Program-made: the position numbers and the translations under genes
In this document: positions 1-5,878 of the stretch, piece after piece
Position numbering within the stretch: the first letter of the stretch is position 1
How the letters are laid out: each line of letters starts with the position of its first letter
Assembly: GCA_934500865.1 (NCBI GenBank)
Contig: CAKSUD010000073.1
Span: 1 to 7,489 of the forward strand
Length of the DNA: 7,489 bases
From: an uncultured Clostridia bacterium
GTDB lineage: Bacteria; Bacillota; Clostridia; TANB77; RGIG9151
Direction: 5' to 3'
Notes under the pieces: model-generated
What the model was told of the DNA's origin: nothing
What the model saw: the letters and a program-made list of their open reading frames with translations, nothing else
Database searches by the model: none

Positions 1-503
1 GTATTATTCACTAAATCACTATCTTTTGGAGGTAACATTGCATTAAAATTATTGTTACTATTTCCTATTCTTTTATGGAATTCTGTTTCAATTTGAATAG
101 CTAATATATTTCTACTCCACCCATTTTTAATGGTATTTTCAGCGTATATTCGTCTAATATCTTTATTTTTAATTTTTTCAATTAATAATAAATTATGTCC
201 CCAAGGTAATTTGGCAACAAGTTGTTGCCACTTTTCATCATCAACATATTCTTCATAAAATAATCTCATTGACCTTATGTTTCTTTCAGAAAAGCCCTTC
301 ATATTAGGAAAAGTTAATTTAAGTTCTGTTGACACTTGTTTCGTAAAATTATTTCCATATTGTTTGTTTTCTGAAACAATTTTTCCTAATTTAAAATATA
401 ACATAATTAAATTGCTATTAACTTCTTGCATAGTTTTAATTTGCGTATTTATAATTTCTTCTTTAATATTACTAATAATATCTTTAAAATTCTTTTCTAA
501 CAT
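1..503 (-). CDS. YhcG/DUF1016 PDDEXK-nuclease family protein, N-terminal part (3' end outside window)
   Basis: An open frame from an ATG at 503 runs uninterrupted off the left edge; 167 residues are visible. It matches the DUF1016 N-terminal domain of YhcG: NSNLIMLYFKLGKIV (29-43), FPNMKGFSERNIRSMRLFYE (65-84), LPWGHNLLLIEK (99-110) and NGWSRNILAIQIE (127-139). Full-length YhcG proteins are about 340-380 residues, with a PDDEXK nuclease-like domain in the second half, which lies beyond the window. AAAGGATGTG precedes the ATG, with 8 bases after the core. The family is patchily distributed, frequently on mobile elements or near restriction-modification genes; its role is not settled. GC is about 24%, the lowest in the window. 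It follows the flavodoxin gene by 33 bases. An open frame on the opposite strand (277-633) is a shadow of this gene. Confidence 0.9.
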   Translation of the reverse strand, partial: MLEKNFKDIISNIKEEIINTQIKTMQEVNSNLIMLYFKLGKIVSENKQYGNNFTKQVSTELKLTFPNMKGFSERNIRSMRLFYEEYVDDEKWQQLVAKLPWGHNLLLIEKIKNKDIRRIYAENTIKNGWSRNILAIQIETEFHKRIGNSNNNFNAMLPPKDSDLVNN

Positions 504-536
504 AATTCACATCCTTTCTATTGTTTTTCATATTTC

Positions 537-1022
537 TTATTCCTTATTTTCCTTTATATATTTAATCATAGGTACTAATTTGTCCTCTGTTACAAAATTT
601 GCACCATTCTTAAACATTTTTATCATTTCTTGATTTTTAGGCTTATTATCTTTCTCCATTGCACTTCCTATAAGTTGCAATATTTTTCTTTTTATTCCCT
701 TTAGCTTTGTATAATCCAATCCACCTTGCATATAAAATAATTCTTTATCTAATTTATTTGCTTCTTTTAAGCTCTTTGTATAGCTATCATCCTTTGGGAA
801 AACTCCGACTGCGCCACAGCATTTTATTTTATATCTATTTCTAACTTTTCCTAATCCACGAATTTTTGCTGCACATACCCAACCTAAAAATATAATTTCA
901 TCGTGCTTTTTCAAATTCGCCCTTGCTTCACTTATTGTGAAATATGGAATATTTAATTTTTCACTCAGCATTTTTGCATATTGCTTTGTATGTCCTGTAT
1001 TGCTTTCGTAAACTATTGTCAT
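537..1022 (-). CDS. Flavodoxin-like (Flavodoxin_5 type) protein
   Basis: A 161-residue protein with a flavodoxin fold. The phosphate-binding loop of FMN is clear: YESNTGHTKQYA (5-16), with T/S-x-T-G-x-T spacing. FYMQGGLDYTKLKG (97-110) matches the second half of Flavodoxin_5 proteins, related to the HemG type of protoporphyrinogen oxidase. Cys50, Cys68 and Cys69 are notable, but no metal site is evident. It is cytosolic, probably an electron carrier or NAD(P)H-quinone-type reductase partner; substrate unknown. An AAGGA ribosome site lies about 8 bases before the ATG. It is 32 bases after the acetyltransferase stop and 33 bases before the YhcG gene, with no terminator between, so the three genes probably share one message. 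Such stand-alone proteins are common in Clostridia and may not be tied to their neighbours. Confidence 0.87.
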   Translation of the reverse strand: MTIVYESNTGHTKQYAKMLSEKLNIPYFTISEARANLKKHDEIIFLGWVCAAKIRGLGKVRNRYKIKCCGAVGVFPKDDSYTKSLKEANKLDKELFYMQGGLDYTKLKGIKRKILQLIGSAMEKDNKPKNQEMIKMFKNGANFVTEDKLVPMIKYIKENKE

Positions 1023-1054
1023 TTTTTATTCCTTCTTTCTTATATGTACTAACA

Positions 1055-1687
1055 TCAAATCTTTTTCAATAGTTCCTCTTTTACTTTTTCTAAATCACTT
1101 GATGTAAGTAATGGTATTAAATCATTTATTTCTTTAACACTTTTGTCCCACCATTTTAACTTCTCCATTATCTCTATTAATTCATCATCAAATCTTTTTT
1201 TAATAACATTGCACGGATTGCCAACCGCAATACAATATGGTGGTATATCCTTTGCCACAACAGAATTAGCACCAATTATAGCACCATTACCAATATGAAT
1301 TCCCGGCATTATTGTTGCGTTTTGTCCTATCCACACATCATTTCCGATAACAGTATCTCCTTTAATAGGCAAATCACTTTGCTTTGGCGGTACTTGCTCC
1401 CACCCATCTAATGTATAAAACGGAAAGGTTGAAACAGCATTCATTTGGTGATTAGCACCATTCATTATAAATTCAACTCCTGCTGCAATTTGACAGAATT
1501 TCCCTATAATTAATTTATCATTAATAAACTCATAATGATGTGTTACATGACTTTCAAATTCCGAATCTGCGATATATGTAAAATCACCCACTATAATATT
1601 CTTATTTTTTAATGTAGGTTTTACATATATTTCTTTATCATATCCGGCTATCGGATGTATTGTATTGGGATTGGGCACTTTCACCAT
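1055..1687 (-). CDS. Vat/CatB-type hexapeptide-repeat O-acetyltransferase (xenobiotic acetyltransferase family)
   Basis: The family moves an acetyl group from acetyl-CoA to hydroxyls of antibiotics such as streptogramin A (Vat) or chloramphenicol (CatB). The 210-residue length fits. Seen are VPNPNTIHPIAG (4-15), KLIIGKFCQIAAGVEFIMNG (58-77), the catalytic-type histidine His80 in NGANHQM, LPIKGDTVIGNDVWIG (106-121), hexapeptide turns through about residue 155 forming a left-handed beta helix, then GNPCNVIKKRF and the terminal KWWDK helix region. It is cytosolic and presumably trimeric. AAGGAG lies about 8 bases before the ATG, and the promoter at 1735-1764 supplies it. The substrate loop around residues 38-52 differs from what I recall of VatD, so the substrate is uncertain; it may be a chromosomal housekeeping or sugar-related member instead of a resistance gene. 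The flavodoxin gene follows after 32 bases. Confidence 0.88.
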   Translation of the reverse strand: MVKVPNPNTIHPIAGYDKEIYVKPTLKNKNIIVGDFTYIADSEFESHVTHHYEFINDKLIIGKFCQIAAGVEFIMNGANHQMNAVSTFPFYTLDGWEQVPPKQSDLPIKGDTVIGNDVWIGQNATIMPGIHIGNGAIIGANSVVAKDIPPYCIAVGNPCNVIKKRFDDELIEIMEKLKWWDKSVKEINDLIPLLTSSDLEKVKEELLKKI

Positions 1688-1734
1688 TCTTCCTCTCCTT
1701 TCGCAAGTTACCTATCTAACTAAATTCTTTTTAC

Positions 1735-1764
1735 ATTATAACACAAAGGCAAGTGATTTTTCAA
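1735..1764 (-). promoter_or_regulatory. Promoter for the acetyltransferase transcript, overlapping the terminator
   Basis: On the minus strand TTGAAA (1764-1759) and TATAAT (1740-1735) are 18 bases apart, with TG one base before the -10 box (extended -10). This predicts a start near 1728 and a leader of about 40 bases before the acetyltransferase ATG, with no leader peptide or attenuator seen in it. The -35 box lies in the loop and the spacer covers one arm of the terminator hairpin. Confidence 0.7.
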
Positions 1765-1781
1765 TCAATCACTTGCCTTTG
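1744..1781 (-). terminator. Hairpin terminator ending the PAP2/MATE-remnant transcript
   Basis: A perfect 15-bp inverted repeat (arms 1744-1758 and 1767-1781, CAAAGGCAAGTGATT and its complement) encloses an 8-base loop. It lies 17 bases after the MATE remnant stop. Read leftward it ends in CTTTGTGTTAT, a short and interrupted T-run, so termination may be partial. Everything upstream of it and the next gene are on the same strand. Confidence 0.7.
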
Positions 1782-1797
1782 ATAATTTAGCTATACT

Positions 1798-1995
1798 TTA
1801 AACATATTCATATTTTTTCCTATTCATTATAAAGCATACTACACTAACGATTATTGCGACTAACTTTGCTACAACAACAGAAAGCCATATTCCATTTAAG
1901 CCCCAAATAATAGGCAAAACAAGTATTGCTGCTACTTGGAATACTAATGTCCTTAAAAACGAAATAAGTGCAGATGCACCATTTGCTCCTACCAT
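1798..1995 (-). pseudogene. C-terminal remnant of a MATE-family efflux pump
   Basis: This 65-codon open stretch matches the last two membrane helices of MATE multidrug/sodium antiporters, which are normally about 450 residues. It reads GASALISFLRTLVFQ, then VLPIIWGLNGIWLSVVVA, then a final hydrophobic helix and a basic tail ending KKYEYV. The ten other helices are absent. Directly before its ATG in the same frame is a TAG, and no ribosome site precedes it; the next 57 bases up to the PAP2 stop show no further MATE sequence. It is therefore best read as what is left after a deletion or an insertion replaced the 5' part, not as a functional small protein. The terminator 17 bases downstream is probably the original one of the efflux gene. 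It gives a trace of past multidrug-pump content beside an antibiotic-type acetyltransferase. Confidence 0.8.
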
Positions 1996-2052
1996 CTATT
2001 GTTTTTCTACAATTACACAAAAAGTGAGCACAGTTACCTTTACTAAAATAAA

Positions 2053-2709
2053 CTAGTTTTCTTCCTTCGGTATCATATCCAATAAAGAATAGAAAAACAT
2101 TAGTAAATAGCTTGATATAATTATGCCGCCTACTATGTCAGTAAGCCAATGTACGCCAGAAATTAGTCTTCCGACAACAGTTAGTGTAAGTGCAATAATT
2201 AATATGTAATTAATAACTTTTGTCAATTTATTATCAAACAATTTTTTATTCACTAAAACACCACTTCCGCAAATAAAAATCGCCATTAACGTATGTGAAG
2301 ATGGATAAGATGCTTCTAGTAGTCCGTCAATTAATGTTGGTCTATAATTAATAATTACTTTTTCAAAAAATACGTATAAAGCCACTACTGCAACATAAAA
2401 CGCGCCAAGTAGCATAATTTCTTTATCTACCTTTAAAATGCTTTTCCTTTTTACTAATTGAACAAAGCCGATAATTGCAAATGCCATAACCGTCAAAACA
2501 GGAACTACTTCTAGATAATGTGTAATGTCATACCACATCATATTTACGCCTGTTGTCTCAAACACAAGTTGATTAGATGTAGCAAACCCAATGTTTGTCC
2601 CATTTACACCTACCGCTTTTACATCTACTGTTTTAACTAAAATTGTAAAGAGTATTGCCACTAAAAGCAAAACACCACTAATAATAAAATTTCTTCTTTT
2701 GTTATCCAT
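2053..2709 (-). CDS. PAP2-family membrane phosphatase
   Basis: PAP2 (type 2 phosphatidic acid phosphatase) membrane enzymes remove phosphate from lipid phosphates or diphosphates, such as undecaprenyl diphosphate or phosphatidylglycerol phosphate. The 218-residue protein has about five to six hydrophobic segments, beginning near residues 9-26. Catalytic motifs are present: NYRP with Lys117, Arg123 and Pro124 (motif 1), PSSHT with His139 (motif 2), and Arg181, His187 and Asp191 in RLISGVHWLTD (motif 3, spacing R-x5-H-x3-D exact). Lys117 is five residues before Arg123 where the textbook motif has six, which looks like a clade trait rather than damage. The second motif has Ser in place of the usual Gly. 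AAGGGAG lies about 9 bases before the ATG. It is the last intact gene of its run. The substrate cannot be read from sequence; undecaprenyl diphosphate is plausible. Confidence 0.92.
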   Translation of the reverse strand: MDNKRRNFIISGVLLLVAILFTILVKTVDVKAVGVNGTNIGFATSNQLVFETTGVNMMWYDITHYLEVVPVLTVMAFAIIGFVQLVKRKSILKVDKEIMLLGAFYVAVVALYVFFEKVIINYRPTLIDGLLEASYPSSHTLMAIFICGSGVLVNKKLFDNKLTKVINYILIIALTLTVVGRLISGVHWLTDIVGGIIISSYLLMFFYSLLDMIPKEEN

Positions 2710-2731
2710 AATAAACGCTCCCTTTTAATTA

Positions 2732-2959
2732 CTATTTATCCAACTTAGATACATATTTTACTTTTTTAAAAGTTACTGTCTTTTCTTTCATTGATATTTT
2801 ACCAACTTCATATCCGTACTCTTTTAATTCTTTCTTATATGCCAGAAACGAATGGTCTATTTCAAACCCTAAAACATCCCTGATTTCCTCATAAGTTAGC
2901 TTATAATCTTCTTTAGCATTTTCTTTTATGTAGACCCATAAAGGCTCATATTTACTCAT
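2732..2959 (-). CDS. Small conserved protein of unknown function (75 residues)
   Basis: A complete 75-residue gene with an AAGGAG ribosome site 10 bases before its ATG, 13 bases after the preceding gene and 22 bases before the PAP2 gene. The sequence is charged and soluble. An N-terminal helical part (YEPLWVYIKENAK) is followed by a LTYEEIRDVLGFEID segment that could form a helix-turn-helix-like turn, then DHSFLAYKKELKEYGYEVG, and a final basic beta-type strand (KEKTVTFKKVKYV). I recall very similar small proteins in other Firmicutes, where they stand alone as hypothetical proteins, so it is probably a real conserved family, but I know no function. Nucleic acid binding is possible from the basic C-terminus and is only a guess. 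Confidence 0.8.
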   Translation of the reverse strand: MSKYEPLWVYIKENAKEDYKLTYEEIRDVLGFEIDHSFLAYKKELKEYGYEVGKISMKEKTVTFKKVKYVSKLDK

Positions 2960-2972
2960 TTTTGTTTTCTCC

Positions 2973-3305
2973 TTAATTTTCTAAGTAATTAACCTTTTTA
3001 CCTTGCTTGGTTGCATACTCTATTTCCGATTTAGTACTATCTCCAATATACCCATTGACATTTATAACAAATATCTCATCTGCCATATCGATTTTTCGCT
3101 TATGCATATCATCTAGCATCTCTTTCGTCTTTGTCAAAGTACCTTCGTCCATATTCTCCCAAACTTCACTATCTCCGGAATGACCAAACAGTCCAACAGA
3201 AATTACTATATTTCCTTTTAACGTTAAGTCCTTTTGAACTTTATAAAACTCATCCTTAAATCTTGTTGAACCGCATAATGTTATAACCTTATAAGCTCCT
3301 ACCAT
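2973..3305 (-). CDS. Nucleoside 2-deoxyribosyltransferase-like protein
   Basis: A 110-residue Rossmann-like protein resembling the nucleoside 2-deoxyribosyltransferase superfamily and small phage or plasmid proteins of that fold. Visible motifs are KVITLCGSTRFK (6-17), a nucleotide-binding-type turn after the first strand; DMADEIFVIN (73-82); and GYIGDSTKSEIEYA (85-98). Glu94 falls where the family has its catalytic glutamate. It is shorter than true transferases (about 150 residues), so the activity is uncertain; it could bind or cleave a nucleotide or another N-glycoside. The ATG at 3305 is preferred because GAGGTG lies 6 bases before it. A GTG at 3314 would add three residues and overlap that ribosome site. 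It is probably translated from the same message as the NERD gene 18 bases upstream. No membrane segment or signal peptide is seen. Confidence 0.8.
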   Translation of the reverse strand: MVGAYKVITLCGSTRFKDEFYKVQKDLTLKGNIVISVGLFGHSGDSEVWENMDEGTLTKTKEMLDDMHKRKIDMADEIFVINVNGYIGDSTKSEIEYATKQGKKVNYLEN

Positions 3306-3311
3306 CCAAAA

Positions 3312-3317
3312 CACCTC
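3312..3317 (-). promoter_or_regulatory. Ribosome binding site deciding the start of the deoxyribosyltransferase-like gene
   Basis: GAGGTG is 6 bases before the ATG at 3305. The alternative GTG start at 3314 is itself part of this site, so the ATG is preferred. Confidence 0.7.
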
Positions 3318-3323
3318 AATTTT

Positions 3324-4082
3324 TTATTTTCTTTTATACCTACATTTTGGGAAATTTGAACAACCAATAAATTTCCCATATTTACCGTTCCGCTCAATTA
3401 AATCTCCTCCGCACATTGGACACTTATTCACATCTTTTATATCATTTCCTTTTTTTACTGTACAAGCATATTTGTTATGTGCTTTTCTAATGGTTCTATC
3501 AGTTATATTAATACTTAATAATTTATTATAAATTGTATCGTACTCATTTAATATCACAGCTTTATATGACTCTATTTTTTCTACAATGTTATATGCCCTA
3601 ACAAGATTATTAGAATTGACCTTTACTTTTGCAGTACTTGGAATACAAACCAATGACACAAACTTATCTTTATTTAATTCTAAAACTTCCTCTAAAGCCT
3701 TTAAATGCCCATAATTTTGGTAAAATGGGTTGCTAATATATAGCTTATTTTTTCCAGCTTTAACACACCATTTTTTATCATACTCACCGCCAGTTATGTA
3801 ACCATTATACTGTTTAGTTTCTATTACGAATATTCCATATTTCGAAATAACCAAATGATCTATTTGGTGAGTAATATTATCTTTAGTCCTAATCATCAAA
3901 TCATTAATAACTAAATATTCCTTGCTTAATTTCTTTAATTCACTTTTTGTCCAATATTCTCCCAATTTTCCTAGTATTTGCTTATAAAATATCGAACTTA
4001 TCACTGCCAAAATCATAATAATCCACACTATTGGATTTTTAACAATAATTCCTGTTATAAGTTCATTTACAAAGACTTGCAT
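3324..4082 (-). CDS. Membrane-anchored NERD nuclease-related protein with C-terminal topoisomerase-type zinc finger
   Basis: A 252-residue protein with three parts. A hydrophobic segment (about 15-34) should anchor it in the membrane. A NERD domain follows (about 36-150), with GEYWTK at 41-46, an Asp at 75 in the QIDHLVI stretch, and IETK with Glu88 and Lys90. Together these fit the D...ExK core of restriction-like nucleases. The family's NPFYQNYGHLKAL segment (118-130) is also present. The C-terminus holds a C4 zinc finger of the topoisomerase I type: Cys221, Cys224, Cys241 and Cys247. NERD proteins are predicted nucleases, mostly without a tested role; DNA binding through the finger is likely. 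The ATG at 4082 has a weak AAGTGAG ribosome site. It lies 16 bases after DUF1653 and 18 before the next gene. All predicted catalytic residues are intact. Function (DNA processing, uptake or defence) is unresolved. Confidence 0.88.
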   Translation of the reverse strand: MQVFVNELITGIIVKNPIVWIIMILAVISSIFYKQILGKLGEYWTKSELKKLSKEYLVINDLMIRTKDNITHQIDHLVISKYGIFVIETKQYNGYITGGEYDKKWCVKAGKNKLYISNPFYQNYGHLKALEEVLELNKDKFVSLVCIPSTAKVKVNSNNLVRAYNIVEKIESYKAVILNEYDTIYNKLLSINITDRTIRKAHNKYACTVKKGNDIKDVNKCPMCGGDLIERNGKYGKFIGCSNFPKCRYKRK

Positions 4083-4098
4083 ATTAATAGCTCACTTT

Positions 4099-4344
4099 CT
4101 ATTCACTGACACTTTTTATGTCTTGTAACTCGAATCTATATTTTTGTTTTACATTTGGATACTTTTCGTGATCCACTTCGGACGCAAACATATCGTATGG
4201 TCTTACATATAGTCCTGTGTCCCCATATAAAGCTCTATACACCACATATCTTTCTCTTGTTTCGCTATGTATAGCAATTCCCTCCACAAGATACAAGTTT
4301 CCCTTAAAATGCTTATAAATTGAGTTAACTTTTATTTCATTCAT
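4099..4344 (-). CDS. DUF1653 domain protein
   Basis: An 81-residue single-domain protein of the DUF1653 family, function unknown. Family features cover nearly the whole length: YKHFKGNLYLVEGIAIHSET (13-32), the VVYRALYGDTGLYVRPYDMF block (38-57) and a final YRFELQ. The ATG at 4344 is chosen because AAGGGG lies 10 bases before it. A longer reading from a TTG at 4368 would add eight residues (starting NLRGEQK) that are simply the ribosome site read as protein. It is small, soluble and probably one compact beta-rich domain. It sits 26 bases after DUF1697 and 16 bases before the NERD gene, so it is part of the same transcript. Small DUF1653 proteins are widespread in Bacteria both alone and fused to other domains, so context gives little clue to its role. 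Confidence 0.87.
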   Translation of the reverse strand: MNEIKVNSIYKHFKGNLYLVEGIAIHSETRERYVVYRALYGDTGLYVRPYDMFASEVDHEKYPNVKQKYRFELQDIKSVSE

Positions 4345-4354
4345 CTTTTGTTCG

Positions 4355-4360
4355 CCCCTT
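4355..4360 (-). promoter_or_regulatory. Ribosome binding site deciding the DUF1653 gene start
   Basis: AAGGGG lies 10 bases before the ATG at 4344, inside the stretch that a TTG start at 4368 would translate. It argues for the 81-residue product. Confidence 0.7.
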
Positions 4361-4370
4361 AAATTCAAAA

Positions 4371-4919
4371 TTATTTATTACATATCTCTAATACTTTTTT
4401 CATTGTATTAGCAGTTCTTATAGTAATTGCATTGCATATAATTGTACTTGCTGTTTTTGGCCACCAGTTTGTTTTCCTGTAATTTTTCAAGTCATACGAC
4501 CAAAATATGCAATTCTTATATCCTTCTATTCTTTCAAGTCCCTCTTTGGGTTCACCTATCGTTTTATACACCTCTTCATATGTATAAGGCGGAATTATAA
4601 ATATAATATTATCATAAATTTCCTTATTATCAGTTCCCCACCAGTTTGGCTGATTATCTAAAAGCTCTTCTAATTCACTAGACTTAATTATATAAATTGG
4701 GACATTAACACCAAATTTGTCCTCAACCATTTTATGAATATTTTCACTCATCGTGACTTTATCATCAATACTACTTGTAAAAATGACATTCCCACTATTA
4801 AGATATGTAGTAACATCTTTATAGCCAAAATGTTCAAACTCATCTTTAAGCTCCTTCATCGGTACTTTGTTTTTACCACTTATATTTATGCCACGCAATA
4901 GGGCAATATATTTGTTCAT
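4371..4919 (-). CDS. DUF1697 family protein
   Basis: A 182-residue protein of the DUF1697 family, whose function is not established. The diagnostic N-terminus is present: LLRGINISGKNKVPMKELK (7-25) and TYLNSGNVIF (38-47). The C-terminal region ends with a basic stretch around TIRTANTMKKVLEI, matching the family's usual T-x-R-N-W-x-T segment in degenerate form. Length is typical of the family (about 175-185), so it appears complete. It is soluble, with no signal peptide. The ATG is preceded by GAGGTG at about 6 bases. A 48-base gap separates it from popT, with no convincing terminator or promoter, so it may be the next gene of the same transcript or the first of the small-gene run that follows. 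The DUF1653 start lies 26 bases downstream. Confidence 0.88.
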   Translation of the reverse strand: MNKYIALLRGINISGKNKVPMKELKDEFEHFGYKDVTTYLNSGNVIFTSSIDDKVTMSENIHKMVEDKFGVNVPIYIIKSSELEELLDNQPNWWGTDNKEIYDNIIFIIPPYTYEEVYKTIGEPKEGLERIEGYKNCIFWSYDLKNYRKTNWWPKTASTIICNAITIRTANTMKKVLEICNK

Positions 4920-4967
4920 TATTTCACCTCAATAAGTTGATTCTTCTACATTATCTTTGCAAAACAT

Positions 4968-5852
4968 CTACTTCTTTTCAAGATTTCTCTTGGCAAATTC
5001 CATTCCGAGTATTACCAAACCGCCAATTGCAAAGAATAAAATATCAAACGTTCCTAAAGATAATGGAGCCTTAGGTACTTTTAATGTTGTAGCACCCATT
5101 ACAATGGCATAAATTGAGCCGAGCATTAATCCTAATATTAAATATATTGTTTGAGACCTGTATTTTTCCAATGCTCTTTTAACAATCTTTATAATAAGTG
5201 CAATACCTGTAAGTATACCCATTCCAAACACAAATAAAACAGGTATATATGATAAATTAAAATGTAATGTTTCTTTTATTCCTGAAATAATAGGCATATA
5301 CAATCCAAATATCAAAAGCAAAGTAGAACCTGAAATTCCAGGTAATATCATAGCTGAAATTGCTATCATTCCAGCAACAAATACATATAAAGCTAGTCCA
5401 ATATTTAAATTAGCTATATCAATATTCGCACCACTTCCACTTTGTGGGTTAAAATATGTAATTGCAGCTACAACTATAATTCCTATAAGCGCAAATATAA
5501 TGTTTCCATATTTGCCTTTTACAGTCTCTTTTTCTTCTTTTAGTATTAAAGGTATAGCAAATATTATAAATCCGATAAATAGTGAACTCACTTCATATAT
5601 ATGGCTTTCAAACATATTTGCTAACACAAGTACTGCACTACCCATACCAATAACCCAGCCCACACCTAATTTAAGTAAAAACTGTATTGCACCCTTCTTA
5701 TCTCCGCCTTTACTAATTAAAGCATTTAACGAGTTTATCAATTGATCATAAAAACCTAAAACAAACGCAACTGTTCCTCCCGATACACCAGGTACGCTAT
5801 CCGCAAGTGCCATAAAAAAACCTTGCAGTGCATTTTTAATAAATCCCTTCAT
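4968..5852 (-). CDS. popT: DUF368 polyprenyl (undecaprenyl) phosphate translocase PopT
   Basis: DUF368 proteins have been shown in other bacteria to return undecaprenyl phosphate, the lipid carrier for wall building, across the membrane for reuse. The 294-residue protein is very hydrophobic with many membrane segments. It carries two related motifs: ADSVPGVSGGT (17-27) near the N-terminus and MILPGISGST (168-177) in the second half, the internal repeat expected of the family. The start at 5852 is preferred over an in-frame ATG at 5882, because GGAAGGGG lies 8 bases before it, it begins directly with the conserved MKGF-type N-terminus, and the 10 extra residues of the longer form are charged and unlike the family. 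The longer form would overlap the comB stop as ATGA. It probably shares the mutS-comB transcript. A PAP2 phosphatase gene at 2053-2709 may act on the same lipid pathway; that link is inference. Confidence 0.92.
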   Translation of the reverse strand: MKGFIKNALQGFFMALADSVPGVSGGTVAFVLGFYDQLINSLNALISKGGDKKGAIQFLLKLGVGWVIGMGSAVLVLANMFESHIYEVSSLFIGFIIFAIPLILKEEKETVKGKYGNIIFALIGIIVVAAITYFNPQSGSGANIDIANLNIGLALYVFVAGMIAISAMILPGISGSTLLLIFGLYMPIISGIKETLHFNLSYIPVLFVFGMGILTGIALIIKIVKRALEKYRSQTIYLILGLMLGSIYAIVMGATTLKVPKAPLSLGTFDILFFAIGGLVILGMEFAKRNLEKK

Positions 5853-5860
5853 TAACTTTT

Positions 5861-5868
5861 CCCCTTCC
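5861..5868 (-). promoter_or_regulatory. Ribosome binding site deciding the popT start
   Basis: GGAAGGGG sits 8 bases before the ATG at 5852, whereas the upstream in-frame ATG at 5882 has no comparable purine run before it. This supports the shorter PopT protein. Confidence 0.75.
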
Positions 5869-5878
5869 AACCTCATTT

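Noticed and set aside
277..633. Open frame of 118 codons on the plus strand
   Set aside because: It lies antisense to the YhcG and flavodoxin genes, is a low-complexity hydrophobic product of AT-rich complement sequence, and has no ribosome site.
1994..2014. Small inverted repeat ATTGT/ACAAT before the MATE remnant
   Set aside because: The stem is only five AT-rich base pairs; not a credible terminator or site.
1706..2039. Shared 8-base string AGTTACCT at 1706-1713 and 2032-2039 flanking the MATE remnant, considered as target-site duplication
   Set aside because: It is too short to stand out from chance, and no terminal inverted repeats or transposase are present.
1985..3305. Shared 11-base string GCTCCTACCAT at 1985-1995 and 3295-3305, considered as a deletion footprint
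   Set aside because: A shared 11-mer is expected by chance several times in 7.5 kb, and the flanks do not match.
4920..4967. Possible promoter between popT and the DUF1697 gene (GATAAT with an upstream TTGAAA)
   Set aside because: The spacing between the boxes is 20 bases, and no well-spaced -35 box is found; too weak to call.
5500..5745. Plus-strand open frame of 81 codons
   Set aside because: It is antisense inside popT, has no ribosome site and resembles no family.
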